DNA of 64,000 nt from Skeletonema tropicum (taxonomy: Eukaryota; Bacillariophyta; Thalassiosirophyceae; Thalassiosirales; Thalassiosiraceae). Every line of letters starts with the position of its first letter. Within the stretch, counting starts at the first letter, position 1. The notes beneath the pieces were generated by a model, which worked only from the letters and a program-made list of their open reading frames with translations, was not told the DNA's origin and made no database searches. Positions 45,001 to 56,900 of the stretch are shown one piece after another. The position numbers were made by a program, and so were the translations under genes. The stretch is taken from contig CM074130.1 of the NCBI GenBank assembly GCA_037178625.1, positions 1,054,001-1,118,000 on the forward strand. Direction: 5' to 3'.

Positions 45001-46078
45001 CCTCTTTCTTTGATCTGTTCAGCTCTTGCTTGGCCGCAATCTTCCTAATATGGGGACAACTACCTGGATTGATTCGAGACACTTCCATTCGTTTGCGAAA
45101 ATCGTTCTTCGTATCGACAATTGCCTCATCTCTTAATGTCATAGCCTCACCATATTCCAGTGAATGCAGCTTTAGGAGGACTTGATTTCTTTCCAGCAGT
45201 TTTAGTAGCAGCTGGTGCGCCATCATCCGCACCGGGGGGAGGCTCACAACATTCAAGATTCACCACTGGGCGTGTCTTCCACCCAAGAATCTTTTCAATA
45301 ACAAACACATGCAGAAATTGCTCCTTCGAGTACCAAAGACTGCCAATTGTGCCATTTGGAGGAGCTTCCACGTCGTAGATGCTCTCGCCATTCTCATCTC
45401 GGATCAGCATAGCCTTCCGTTCCTCCTTCCATTAAGTCATCTTCTTCCTGTTCCTCTGGTCCAGCGGTATCTCCCTTCTTCTTCTTCCTAGCAATACGGC
45501 GTTTCTCTCGCTTCTTCTCCAACCGTTCCTCCTCACCACTAGTCATCAAATCATCCGAGTCGGTAGCAGACCCATCATCGACATAAATACTGCTACTCTT
45601 TCGTTTCATACCACGACTAGATGATCGGCTGGGTGGTACAGGAGAACGACTAGAGGACCGTCGTGCTGCTGCTGCTGATTTACGAGACGATGATCCCTCC
45701 GAGGGTTGGTGACGTTCATCGTACTTCTTGGAGCTTTTTCTCTTCCGGGTACTACGGATTGGGGAATCGGGTTCGGGTGGGTTCACAGGTATCTGACTCA
45801 GATTGATTTTGATAATAAATGGATCTTCACTCTTTATATGAATGTAAGAGCGTTTCGAATTGACAGCTGATGGTAGTAACCTACCCCTCGTGGATGGACG
45901 AGAGGAAGAGCGCTTTCGTTTTTCGGAAGGTGGAGGCTTGGAAGCAACAACAGCTTTGTTCCTGAGGTGGTGCGGCAGCCTCATTGTCGGTAGAAGGTAG
46001 TGATGATGGATCTTGGGGTTGAGATCCCTTTTTGGGGATGGTAAAATCCGTTTCATCCATCTTTACTTTACTTTCCAA
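39037..46078 (-). pseudogene. CHD-type chromodomain helicase/ATPase gene with many single-base frame breaks
   Basis: Order from the right: acidic/basic disordered N-terminus (46078-45400), chromodomain 1 (EEVFLVKWRGRSYLHCSWE, ~44930), chromodomain 2 (NVRYIVRWKGLQ…ITWEYW, ~44350), then the SNF2 ATPase with DEMGLGKT (across an intron at 43981-43896), VDEAHRLKN, LLTGTPLQNN, IFSQMVRVLDLL and MARAHRIGQ. The tail has repeated CHD III-like segments (WWDWSCDIGLVVGTFIHGLG, VPVWWCPWIHDLVIL) and ends SSERYDPHSHV at the TGA 39039-39037. CHD proteins slide nucleosomes using ATP. Besides the one clear intron, about 14 one-base shifts are needed to follow the protein, for example near 45960, 45410, 45170, 44770, 43110, 43065, 42090, 41850, 41480, 41335, 40520, 39750, 39515 and 39215. 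It is either a pseudogene or an indel-rich assembly stretch. Confidence 0.8.
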
Positions 46079-47160
46079 TACAGAATATGAAGGCCTAAGA
46101 CTATTTCAATGAAAACTCTTGCTCGCACTGCGTATATGTAGATGACATGAACATATCGGAACAAATTGTGAGTATCACTTTTGACGCAACTGAAGAAAAG
46201 AAAATTGATGATTTGACTGTAACTTCATAGGTCTGCCCAATATGTAAATGGTGTAACACTCTCTAGGGGCAAGATTTCGGATTTAGTGTGGGCATTGGAG
46301 CTTGGAGCTTATAATATATAGTGTCAAGGATTTCGGAAGTCATGCGCTCAAAAGATGGCACATATTGCACCACTCAATCGATGTCTTTGCTACCCAAAAC
46401 CCCCAGATTAATAGAAAATCTTTTCATGTGCACACCGAATAGTGTATCTATTATTTGTTGACACGATTTCATAATCATCGACTGTTTATGTAATGAACTC
46501 TTTCAGCATCAATAAGTTCCAAGGATTTTCTAACACTCTAATAAAATACTGATCATCATCTCTCTGCACGTGATCGAAGGCAAGGCTGATCACTCTCGGC
46601 CACACCGAACGACCATGACACGGCGACACACCTGACGGATAAGGCGGCGGGTGAGTTAGTTGACAACTGCGGACACATCACGAGGGCACTTACACTAGAA
46701 CACAAAGGCGAAGGGGGGCGGTACGTTTGGATGATAGGGGCGGCGGCGTCGTGTGCGGATGGCAGCATCAACCAACACAACACGACAGGGCAGGTGTGTG
46801 TGTATCAATAATGGCGTTGTTGCGTTGGCAGCTGCGCAGGCAAGAACTTGGACCATTGTGGTCTGTCTTTCACACCGACAGCTAGGGGAGAAAGATCTCA
46901 TCATCGTGGCGGTCTCCTTGCTTTTTTGGAAGTGAGAAGCGGGAGGCAAGCGGTGAATTGGAGATGGGTGTCTCAAATCTCTGTCGCTTTCTTGCTCTAC
47001 TTACTAACTTAGCTCACTCCACTCTTCCGCTCACAATTTTGGCATCTTACTCATCAGGTCATGAGGAAGAGTGCAGTAGTAAGACAGCATCACAGCCAAT
47101 CTCTAGAGCACCGCAAGATCTACAGCATTAGCCAGCAGTAGCAAAGAATTATCATCACAA
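46079..47160. other. Intergenic region, likely divergent promoters
   Basis: No convincing gene. It separates the minus-strand CHD gene from a plus-strand gene. 46300-46330 is AT-rich (TATAATATATAG), and 46690-46760 is a G-rich patch. Short ORFs on both strands have biased low-complexity products. Confidence 0.4.
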
Positions 47161-47836
47161 TGACAGTCTCTCAAAATCTCTTTCGACGACACAGAGGCAC
47201 GAGAGGAGAAACCACTACCGATGAAACACATCATGTTGATTCTTCTCCCACGAGTAATAATCAAGAAGTTCCCGGTAGCAGAAGCCGCGATGAAGCCTCC
47301 AGCACAGTCGTCAGCAATAATGAACAGGAAGCTACTCCTGCAGTGCTAATTTCTTCATCTGACTAACATTACAGATGTCGAAAATCCACTCACTTGAAAG
47401 TAATGCCTAACACCCACATCACAAGCAATACCAATTCCTCCATCCAAGAAATAACGATGATGATGAAATTCAAGAATTAGTTATTCGAACAAACTCCACT
47501 ACCACCAACAATAATAACGAACCAACCATTCAATTCCCCAATTGGACACTCAACGAAGAAGAAATTCAACAACGTCGAGAAACAATTCGAACTGAAATTG
47601 AACGGATGCAACGATCGAATTTCATTCATTTTGTTGTGTTATGCTTGGTCCCGACGAGTTTAGTTGTTGATTGTGATTGCGGCGATATTGAGTGAGGATG
47701 GAGAGTGTGGGGCGGAGGATGGGTTGACGAGTTGCGAAAGGGAGCCACGGAAGTTTGTGAATGCGTTTACTACGAGGTGTATTTGTGAGGCGGTGGGGAG
47801 TGTTTTGATGAAGGTTGAAGGTGGTGGGGATCCGTG
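47161..47836 (+). pseudogene. Small single-pass membrane protein gene with frame breaks
   Basis: ATG 47161 starts a Ser/Thr/Glu-rich stretch (MTVSQNLFRRHRGTRGETTT…) that stops at 47366. A later frame has ELVIRTNSTTTNNNNEPTIQ, then NWTLNEEEIQQRRETIR, a hydrophobic segment NFIHFVVLCLVPTSLVV, and after a one-base shift IVIAAILSEDGECGAEDGLT with several Cys, ending EGGGDP at TGA 47834-47836. This suggests a cytosolic N-terminus, one membrane span and a short Cys-rich tail. The first join may be an intron rather than a shift; the acceptor CATTACAG lies near 47373. No family was recognised. Confidence 0.4.
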
Positions 47837-48077
47837 ATTGTAGATTGTAGATTGTTGTTGTGTGTTGGTTAGTTGTAGAAGTGATGTGATTAAAAGCGTA
47901 TAGAAGCGTACCATCTGGAGGGCGGAAGAAGTAGAGGGCTGAGTTTGGAGGGAACGATTATTATTCGGCATGCAAAAATTATTCGAGAGAAGTTTTTTTC
48001 CAAGACGACACCCTCTTCATCATCTCGAATGAATATTCGATAGGATAGCAGACGAATGAATCACGGAAAGGAAATGA

Positions 48078-50756
48078 ATGAAAGTATTTTCAATGCCAAT
48101 GACAAATGAGACAGAAGATAATAATAGGATCTCACCACCGACTCGGACGGTCTCGACTCGGACGGTCTCAGCCGATCCGGGTTTACTTTCACACGAAGAG
48201 CTGTTGGCAAACTACGATGGCAAACGAAGACGAACGCTCGAGGAACTCATAACCAAGGAGCAATTGAATAGGATTAATTCACCAAAAGCTCAAGTCTCCC
48301 TGTGGCTAACGCGTGTTAGGAAGCGAGTTCGTTGGCTCATCGATCATGCGCGTATTAAAATATCTTATGGTGATTTTATGATGGCAGTGACAATATTTGT
48401 ATTATTTGGAGATGATGTGCGAATATTATGCTTCCCACCATCTGCAGATGGAGTATTTGCATTCTTTGTAAGTCTATCCTTCATTCTATTTGCATTGGAA
48501 ATGATCCTGTATTGTTGGGTCAAAAGTGATTTCTCCAATGGAATCTTTCGTGTCAAGGGCTACGCGTTTAGCTTCTTCTTTTGGCTGGATCTGCTTGCCG
48601 TGCTGTCGATGGTGCCCGATGTGGACTGGCTTGCTTCCGCTCTGGGATTACAAGATAGCCTGATGGACAGCCTTGGTACAAAAGCCGGTAAGGCAGGAAA
48701 GATTGGTGCCAAGTCTAGTCGAGTAATCAGGATGGCACGTCTTGTCCGTCTTGTGAAATTGTACAAGGTTACATCGCAGCGGTCGAGAGAGAAACAACAA
48801 CTTGACGATCTCAAACAGCTTGTCGAGTCTGGTCATTTTAGCCACGATGAAATTCAAGAGTACTTGGAAAAGTCGAGTGCCCAGAAACAAAGCAAGGTTG
48901 GAGCAGAACTATCAGATATTATCACTCGTCGAGTGATCATTGCTGTTCTGCTGATGTTGTGTGTTGTCCCATTGCTCACGTATTCATCTCCTGTCGATGA
49001 TGAGCTCGAGGCAACTCTTTTTCTGCACGAGACCAACATCCATGCTGGGGATGACTGTGAATATCTTGAACGATCTGTCAATCACTTTCGATCCTTCATG
49101 GGACAGCTAGTCGAAGGAATAAGTCCAGATGGAGATCCATTCCTCGTTTCTCTTCAGGTGTATCCTCCACGCTGTGAGTCAATCAACTTTGTCGATGAAA
49201 AATTGCCTGAGCTGCGAAATGAATCACTGAGGACAATATCAACAGATCCAGTATCACAAGACGGCCATGACTATTTCGTAGCGGCAACATTCAATCTGAC
49301 ATCCTACATGGAACGAGAATCTTTATCAAGTGTATACTTGATGATATTTGTCTTGTTCATGCTGGTGTTACTATCGACGCAATTCACTGGAGATGCCCAA
49401 AAGCTTGTTCTAGCCCCGATCGAGAATATGATGGCAATAGTCAATATGGTTGCAGCAGACCCACTCGAAGACTTTGACTTCAAGTCGTTGCCCAGAACAG
49501 GTGACTACGAGACTCATGTGGTACAGCTGGCAATCGAAAAGATCACTGCACTGCTTCGGATAGGATTTGGAGTTGCAGGGGCAGAAATTATTTCTTCAAA
49601 CATGGCTGTGGAAGGTGGAGGAAATGCCTCTCTGAATCCCATGATACCGGGAAAGCGTGTCTATGCACTGTTTGGATTCTGTGATATTTTATCGTTTGAC
49701 CTCTGTACTGAAAAGCTGGAGGATGAAATTATGACATTTGTGAATAGCGTCGCAAGAATAGTTCATGACGAAGTTACCCGATGGGGTGGAACTTGCAACA
49801 AGAATTTGGGCAATGCCTTTTTGATGGTTTGGAGGATAGGTGATGAAGCTGCACTCGCTGATTATCGTGGAGTGGGAAGAAGAGGCAGTGAACGGAGTTC
49901 AGGATCAAACAACTCAGACGGTACTGATTATCATTATCTTGTGCCACGCAAAGTAGTGGTCAAGCGTGGTTCAATTGATCTTCGCAGGATACCAGGGTTG
50001 GATGTTCTTTCTGATAAAGCTCTTGTGGGATTTTTGAAGGTAATCGTTGAAATCAACAGAGACTTGCAACTCTTGGCGTATCGCAACGACCCTCGCCTAC
50101 GCGGCGATAGTGATGATGGCTTCTTACTACGCATGGGCTTCGGGTTGCACGCTGGCTGGGCAATCGAAGGCGCTGTTGGATCATTACAGAAGGTTGATGC
50201 AACTTACTTGTCACCGCATGTGAATATGGCGGCGAGGATGGAAGCAGCGACTAGACAGTTTGGCGTTGCCATTCTTATGACAAGAAGCTTCGTCAAGCTC
50301 CTATCCGAGTCGGCACAAAGTCACTGCAGGAAAGTGGATGTTGTCACGGTCAAAGGAAGCAATGTCCCCATGCCCATATATACTTACGACACATTCCAAA
50401 ATCAAGTCTTCCCTCAACTTCGCGCACCAAAGTATAGCAGTTTGGCTCTGGAAGACATTCTAAGCAGGCAAGCAGAGAACTACGATGCATCAGCGTGGAC
50501 ATCAGATCCAGATCTGATACAACTACGTTGTTTGGCCACATCTCAATTCAGGAAAACATTTGCGAAGGGACTGAGTAATTATTTAGATGGCCGCTGGGAC
50601 TTTGCACGGGAGCAACTTGAGAAAGCTGACAAAATGATGGCATCTAATGATATTGGAGGAGATGGACCAAGTCGAGCAATATTGAAGTACATGAAGGAAA
50701 ACAACTGGGTTTGCCCAGCATCTTGGCAAGGGCATCGGCCATTGACAAGCAAATAA
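48078..50756 (+). CDS. Voltage-sensor-like membrane protein fused to an adenylate/guanylate cyclase domain
   Basis: 892 residues in one exon. Residues ~99-232 form a four-helix region ending in an S4-like helix with a basic residue every third position (RVIRMARLVRLVKLYK). There is no pore loop or selectivity filter. Two further membrane spans (~284-303 and ~418-436) enclose a ~115-residue outer domain with several Cys. The cyclase homology region (~529-740) has FGFCDILSFD, NKNLGNAFLMVW, GFGLHAGWAIEGAVGS and VNMAARMEAATRQFG. At the second metal-binding position of class III cyclases (GDA) the sequence reads GNA, so the catalytic mechanism or activity may be altered. The likely role is voltage- or ligand-linked cyclic nucleotide signalling at a membrane. 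Confidence 0.85.
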   Translation: MKVFSMPMTNETEDNNRISPPTRTVSTRTVSADPGLLSHEELLANYDGKRRRTLEELITKEQLNRINSPKAQVSLWLTRVRKRVRWLIDHARIKISYGDFMMAVTIFVLFGDDVRILCFPPSADGVFAFFVSLSFILFALEMILYCWVKSDFSNGIFRVKGYAFSFFFWLDLLAVLSMVPDVDWLASALGLQDSLMDSLGTKAGKAGKIGAKSSRVIRMARLVRLVKLYKVTSQRSREKQQLDDLKQLVESGHFSHDEIQEYLEKSSAQKQSKVGAELSDIITRRVIIAVLLMLCVVPLLTYSSPVDDELEATLFLHETNIHAGDDCEYLERSVNHFRSFMGQLVEGISPDGDPFLVSLQVYPPRCESINFVDEKLPELRNESLRTISTDPVSQDGHDYFVAATFNLTSYMERESLSSVYLMIFVLFMLVLLSTQFTGDAQKLVLAPIENMMAIVNMVAADPLEDFDFKSLPRTGDYETHVVQLAIEKITALLRIGFGVAGAEIISSNMAVEGGGNASLNPMIPGKRVYALFGFCDILSFDLCTEKLEDEIMTFVNSVARIVHDEVTRWGGTCNKNLGNAFLMVWRIGDEAALADYRGVGRRGSERSSGSNNSDGTDYHYLVPRKVVVKRGSIDLRRIPGLDVLSDKALVGFLKVIVEINRDLQLLAYRNDPRLRGDSDDGFLLRMGFGLHAGWAIEGAVGSLQKVDATYLSPHVNMAARMEAATRQFGVAILMTRSFVKLLSESAQSHCRKVDVVTVKGSNVPMPIYTYDTFQNQVFPQLRAPKYSSLALEDILSRQAENYDASAWTSDPDLIQLRCLATSQFRKTFAKGLSNYLDGRWDFAREQLEKADKMMASNDIGGDGPSRAILKYMKENNWVCPASWQGHRPLTSK

Positions 50757-50906
50757 CAGCGCAATACGTTTACTTTCTCTTCAAAAAAAGTAACGTGAGA
50801 GCATATTTCAAGAACACCATTTATAGATGTTACTACTACTCTTTCGACAAATATTTCCTATTCTACTTGTAAGACAATCGTCACTGTTTTGACAGACTAC
50901 CTCACC

Positions 50907-53900
50907 TTAGCTTCCAAAGTATTCAAGAGAGAGCTTATCTGAAACAGCATCTGTGATTCTCTTGGAAATTTCAGACTCCAACAAAAGTGAGACGTTTTGC
51001 GTCGATGCAATATCAACAAAGACGCTTGCGAGGTCAGCTGTATTTGAACTAGAGTGAACTTTGCCGGCCTGTGAGGCAGATGCAATCTGCGTTAGTTGAG
51101 CTTGGTTACAGCCTCCTCCAAAACCTTTATACAGAGAAAAAATCAAGAATAAGACACAATGAGCAACAGCGTGGATAATACATTTTTTCATGAGAATACA
51201 AACTGAAACACTCACCAATAACTTGGAGATCAAGATGATTTCTAGATGATCGATGGATGTGACTATTCAATAGCGCAAACTCATGCGCAGCAGCGGCTGC
51301 ATCGTTGGCTGCTCCGTCACTCATGAACACAACTGCTGGAACATGTGTGCTGGGAGTACCTCGTGCTAATCCACATGCGGCCGATGCGGCAGGATGAAAA
51401 CAAGTGCCCCCACCGCCGTACGACAAATTGTTTGGTGCCGAAGACAAAGGCACGCTCTGTACAGTAATTCTTGCGGAAGAATCGAATTGGACAACAGAGA
51501 CTAAATCTGATTCGCTCTGACTTTGTCTGCGTTTGGCAATGTATTGGTTGTAAGCAACCACCACGCCACTCCAAGACCACTTCATGGATCCAGATTCGTC
51601 CAGGACAAAAATTATGTGACGACCATGACCACTTGGAGCGCTCGAGGAAGATACAATTGCTTCTTTTGGAACCATCGAAATGTTAACAATGTCGTGCTCT
51701 GCAACATTATCAGGGTGCTTTTTGAAATGTTTCGATAGCTCGTCTTCGGTTCTTTTTGTAGCCGAAGGATTGAAGGAGCAAAAGAACAGATCAGCATCCC
51801 TTGCTACTAAACTTGTAACAGCATCATAAGTGGTAAGGCCCTCGGGATGGCGTGTAGGATAATTATCACCATTTATGAGAGGTGATGGCAAAAGTCCGTG
51901 TGCTGAGGCATCTGAAAACAGCATCATGAACTTGATGTCTGAAGTCCAATCCTCTCCACTCTGCCAGGTGGCACTACGATGTATCGCTCCGACGATATCC
52001 TCTGCCAAATCAAAGCCACCAGAAGGCGCAGCGCAAGCATTCTTCACAAAGTTCAAGGCGGTTGAAACATGACTCGTGAAGTGACTTCCATCACTCAGTA
52101 CAAGCTCGTTGAATTTACTATCCATATCATCAATATCCCTGAAGCACAAACACCCAAGGCGCAATTGAAATTCGATTTCGGGGAAGTTGGTCGACAATTT
52201 CGACATTAGGGAGCTTGGGCCACTGAGTAAACTCTGAATGGTGGACACAGTGCCCTGCGCATAAGGAGCCATACTCCCTGTCACATCAATGACAAGGGCA
52301 AGATCGATATGGACCGACGAAGGTACAGGAGGCTTCTTTATCAACTGGTACAAGTTTTTGAATTGCTCTTCCGAATTTGCTTTGTTGCCAGCAAGTAAAG
52401 AGTCAAAATAGTCATGTGTCAAGGTGACTTTTTCTGTGGCGTCTTTCAAGTTCTCCTCGATGAGTAGGCATTGCTCTTTCTGGTGCTTCACACGGATTTT
52501 GCATAGCCACTCATACCATTGACCTTTTGGGAGCTGTTCTTTTTCTGTAGCTTTAATTCCGAAGTCTGCTTCTAAATCTGACCCCAAAAGTATCATTTGA
52601 TATGATCCACGCTTGCCCTGCCTTGCAGTTCTGCCTTGAATCTGAACTTCTTCACTTACTTCCTCGGATAAGAAAGTCTACAAATAATGTGTTAGCAAAA
52701 GTACATTCCTTGATCAAATTATTGCCACTGCATATAGGAACGTACCTGAATAATATGAACACCGCCATTTTTCTCCACGCTATCGTCCTTACAAAAGAAG
52801 TCCGTGCCCCTTCCAAACACAGCAGTACTGAGTGTGATTTGCCCCGCTGTTGCAGCTTTATTGATGACAAAATCCTTATCACGCGGTCTCATATCCTCTG
52901 TGAGAAGTGATTTGTGTCGGCCAAGTTGACGATACGTGGCTGTACCAACGAATTCATTAAGCTTCGAACGGTCACGGAAGAAAACAATCACTGCCCTCTT
53001 CGCCTTGGTAGCAGCCACAATCTCAGATGATATTTTGTGATAAAAATTGCTTTTGCTCGATTCGAAGCATATACCATCTCCTGCCTTGTCAAAGTGAAAA
53101 TTCGATTCACCGTACACCGACGGGACAAATACATACTTGTTCAATCCATATCCATCGAGGACGTTCTTCTCATACTCACCGATGGCCGCAAGTGTCCCTG
53201 ACACCCCCATAATTCGAGTAGGGGAGATGTTCGCGTATGAAAATTGACCACAAGAAACTGGCATGACTAATGCTCGCGATAGCGCTTCGTCTCTGTTCTT
53301 CAAATTCTCCGCCTCTTTAAGATAGGCGAAGATAGTTGCGTATCCAAACGTAACGTTGTAAGAAATAGAATCCATAACCTTGTACCCGATACGATCGTTT
53401 TCTGCGTCAAGATGGTATGGTATGTCGTCGACTCTCTTCACCTGATTCAACATCAAATTGATCTCATTATCCAACAGATAGCCGAATGATGCCATCTTTG
53501 AAAGTAGACGTTTATAGTCAGTCATAGCTTTTACGTCATTCAGTCTCAAGCGATGACCGCCCTTACTGTGAGCGTCCCAGATCCGTTTCAGAATAGTCTT
53601 GATTTCAGGCTCTTTGAACTCAATAACTTGATTGTAGGTCTTGCCATAAAATTCGGCACCGAAGAAGACATCAACCTCGTCTACTAATAGAATTTCTTCC
53701 TTGGCAGATGGTTTCAATGCATCAAGAGTATGCTCTACTATGCCATCGATAGAAGTTTTCACCCGACCAATCAAAGACGATGTCTTTTGTTTCTTCTTCT
53801 GCTTTGCGGGGGAGTGCGACCTAAGCCTTCGTTGGGGTGACTTTGCTGTTGGAGCATCAACAACAGCTTTGAATTCTGCAGAAGACAAATCACCTCGGAG

Positions 53901-56900
53901 CAGGGATTCGGTGAGATCTCGGATGTTCCCCTTTGAAGCTGTAGAATCTTCGGCAAACGTGGTAATTTTACTGTATTTCACCGAGTCAAGCACACCGAAT
54001 TTCTGAAAGACTTCTTCAAAGAGGCGAAAGTCACGGCTAGATAGATATTCACTGTAACACACAGTACGGACACGGAACCCGAACAAAGCAAGCATCACAG
54101 CTGCAGCACCTAAAATCATAGACTTGCCTTCCCCCGTTCGGATTTGCATTAACTGACTCTCCAGTGTGCTTTGGGGACCCTTTCCGCAGCCAAACATATT
54201 GAGCAGTGTTAGAACCTGAATATTGTGTGGTTTCATCAAGAGCTGATCCCCGAAAGTAGACGAACCTCCCGCTTCCTCAATTCGATTGAAGCTGGCTCCA
54301 GACTTGAGAATAGTGAACAACGAAAAGACACCAGCTAGGAGCACTGGAATATGCTTCTTCTCTTCACTAGTCCACATTTTATCGCAGCTGATTGGTTGCA
54401 ACTTCTTCGCAAGAAGTTTAACCTTCTTCACAAGATCAGACAAATCAGCACCAGGTTTGATGTACTCCCCAAGCAAAGATTTGTACTGAGTATCATACAG
54501 TTTGAAGCTCTCGATGAGTTCATCCCGGTCAATATTCATCTTTTCGGTGGATTTCGAAGATAGACGATTTTCGCCAGTAATGTCCATGACAACATCTTCA
54601 ACGGGCTTCTGTGAAGTTTCCTGGTTCCAGCACATAGTTAAGACCTCCTTGAAATGATCAAATTCAGCCACTGTCATCTGTGCAATCCGCTTCTCGTCAT
54701 CATCGGTCGAATCATCCCCCTTCTGCATGCTCAAACCGAACTCAAACAGAAAGCTATGGCCCCATGATTTATCCAAGCATGAATCTAAAATGTTTGACAT
54801 TTCATGTCTTGTGAACGCCTTGAAGGAGGGCAACTCAACAAGAACACTGCCCATTTGAAGGAAATATCGCTTGAAATCCCCCTCTTTATTTTTCGCCACT
54901 GCATGACTCGACAGACATGCTTTCGCCTTCTTACCCAACTCCAAAATCTCAGCTTCGATTGTTTCAACGATACCATTGTTCCAAGATGTGGAGAATATAG
55001 CTGGGTACGATTTGAAACGAGACTCCATCGCTTTCAGATCTGTAATCGAATCATTGAGATCTTTGTATCTACGCTCCGACCACGCTGTGTCTACTTCTAC
55101 TCGCATCTTCTCTACATGCCCCTTGATGATATCCCGTACACTTGTCTGCACTTCTTTGGATTTCAGCCTCGGCTGGACAAGATTATCTAGCTCCTTCAAT
55201 GCAGGCAAATGAAATAGAAGCGATTCAGCCATGTCATAACGTTGCTCCTTCATAAACTGGCTTGACAGTGCACGAAGATGCTCTCCTAATCCATTCAAGA
55301 CTTCGTCAAACGCCTGAGATCGGCCGGAACTTTTAAAGCGCTTTGATTCAAGTAGTTCGTCCTGAGCCTCTTTGACCTTTCTGAACAGTTCTGGGGTTCC
55401 TCCTGGCTTATCAGGGTGACAATACTTGACCTTTTCCTTGTATGCGCTCCGAATCTCTTTTACTGTTGCCGAGGGAGCTACGCCAAGGTCAACGCAATAC
55501 TTCAATTTCCCTAAATCTCTTCCATCACTGAAGTGCTTTGAAGACAAGTCTTGAACTCTGTCAAGCCACTGATCCTGGATTTTATCAAGACCTCTATCTT
55601 CCATTGCGTATTTTATCTCTTCATTAAGCAGAGATACTCTATCAGCAATGAAATCTCCCATTTTTCGAAGCTTCAATACGTTGGAACGAATGACCGAGAA
55701 ATCAAGAGTCTCAGCCCTCACTAGGGTGTGAAACGCATCAATATGATGAACGAATGACTCATGAAGCATTTGATTGACAAGGGCAAACTCTTTCCGACAT
55801 TTCTTTGAAGTAGAGATGCATCTGATATTCAATACAAAACCTCGATAGTCCACAAACTTCTCCTCAAACTTAGAGATGTCTTTCTTCTTCAGCGGTTTTC
55901 CAACTTGCTGACACAAATCAACAAATGCTTTGATGCATCGCTCCTGCAACTGTTGTAGTTGGGCCCCAATGTCTATATGGCCATGGAGCTCCTTTTCCAC
56001 CAAGGCAAGAAAGTGTATACAGTCTTGTACCACATGAAGATCCCGAGACCTTAGGGCGTTGTGAGCTTGCTTGAGACGATCGCCACATCTCCCATCAAGT
56101 CTCTTTTTCAGGCTATTGTAGGACTTCTTGTCATCGAGCCAGAATAATCGCCGTACAAAACCTGGTGACTGGAGTTTGTCCAATTTCTTGCGCCAACACT
56201 CTAGCTTCTCTTGCACATCTGTTTCGCCAAATTCAAGCAAATGATCGTAGTCTTTCTTTTCCTGTCGAAGACGCTCTAGCACGCTGCTGCACTCCGAAAT
56301 CAAATTGCTGGGAAAATGAGACTTGAAAGGACCACTAATTTGACGTTGAAAAGTGTGAAGAATCGGGATGATGTCATCAAAACACTCATCTTCTGACGCA
56401 GCTCGCACTTCTCCTATGAAGTCTCGAGCTTTGTCCAACAAGACTTGCCGTGTCTTGTCATAAAGCGAAATCAGTCGCCTCAATGAAGCATCATTGCTTT
56501 CTTTCGCTTCTCTCAAGCTTGTCAGTGCTTTCAACAAATCATTTGTACTGCAAAATGACGATCGGAAAAAATTATCGACGTACCCTCGGACGTCATTTAG
56601 CTCTTGCTCGTATTTTTCATTGAACACTCTCTGCCTCTTCAACATGTGTTTATTGATGTATTTTGCAAGGTGTTGGATCACGACGGACACCTGACCACCG
56701 CTGATGGCCGCTCTGACGTAATCTTTCTCATTGATGCATTCTAAGAATTGCTTGAGCAGTGGCGACAGTCCGTTACTGATCATCGTTTCCAATTGTCTGA
56801 TTTCATACGCCAAATCGATCTTTGACGAAATTAAACGATGCAGATTATCCTTCGCTGTGGCCAAGATGATCATTTTCTGGGAGATTAGTCTGATGGCGTC

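Noticed and set aside
52027..55212. Several plus-strand ORFs of 60-130 codons within the giant gene
   Set aside because: They are shadows of the long minus-strand coding frame and lack coherent composition.
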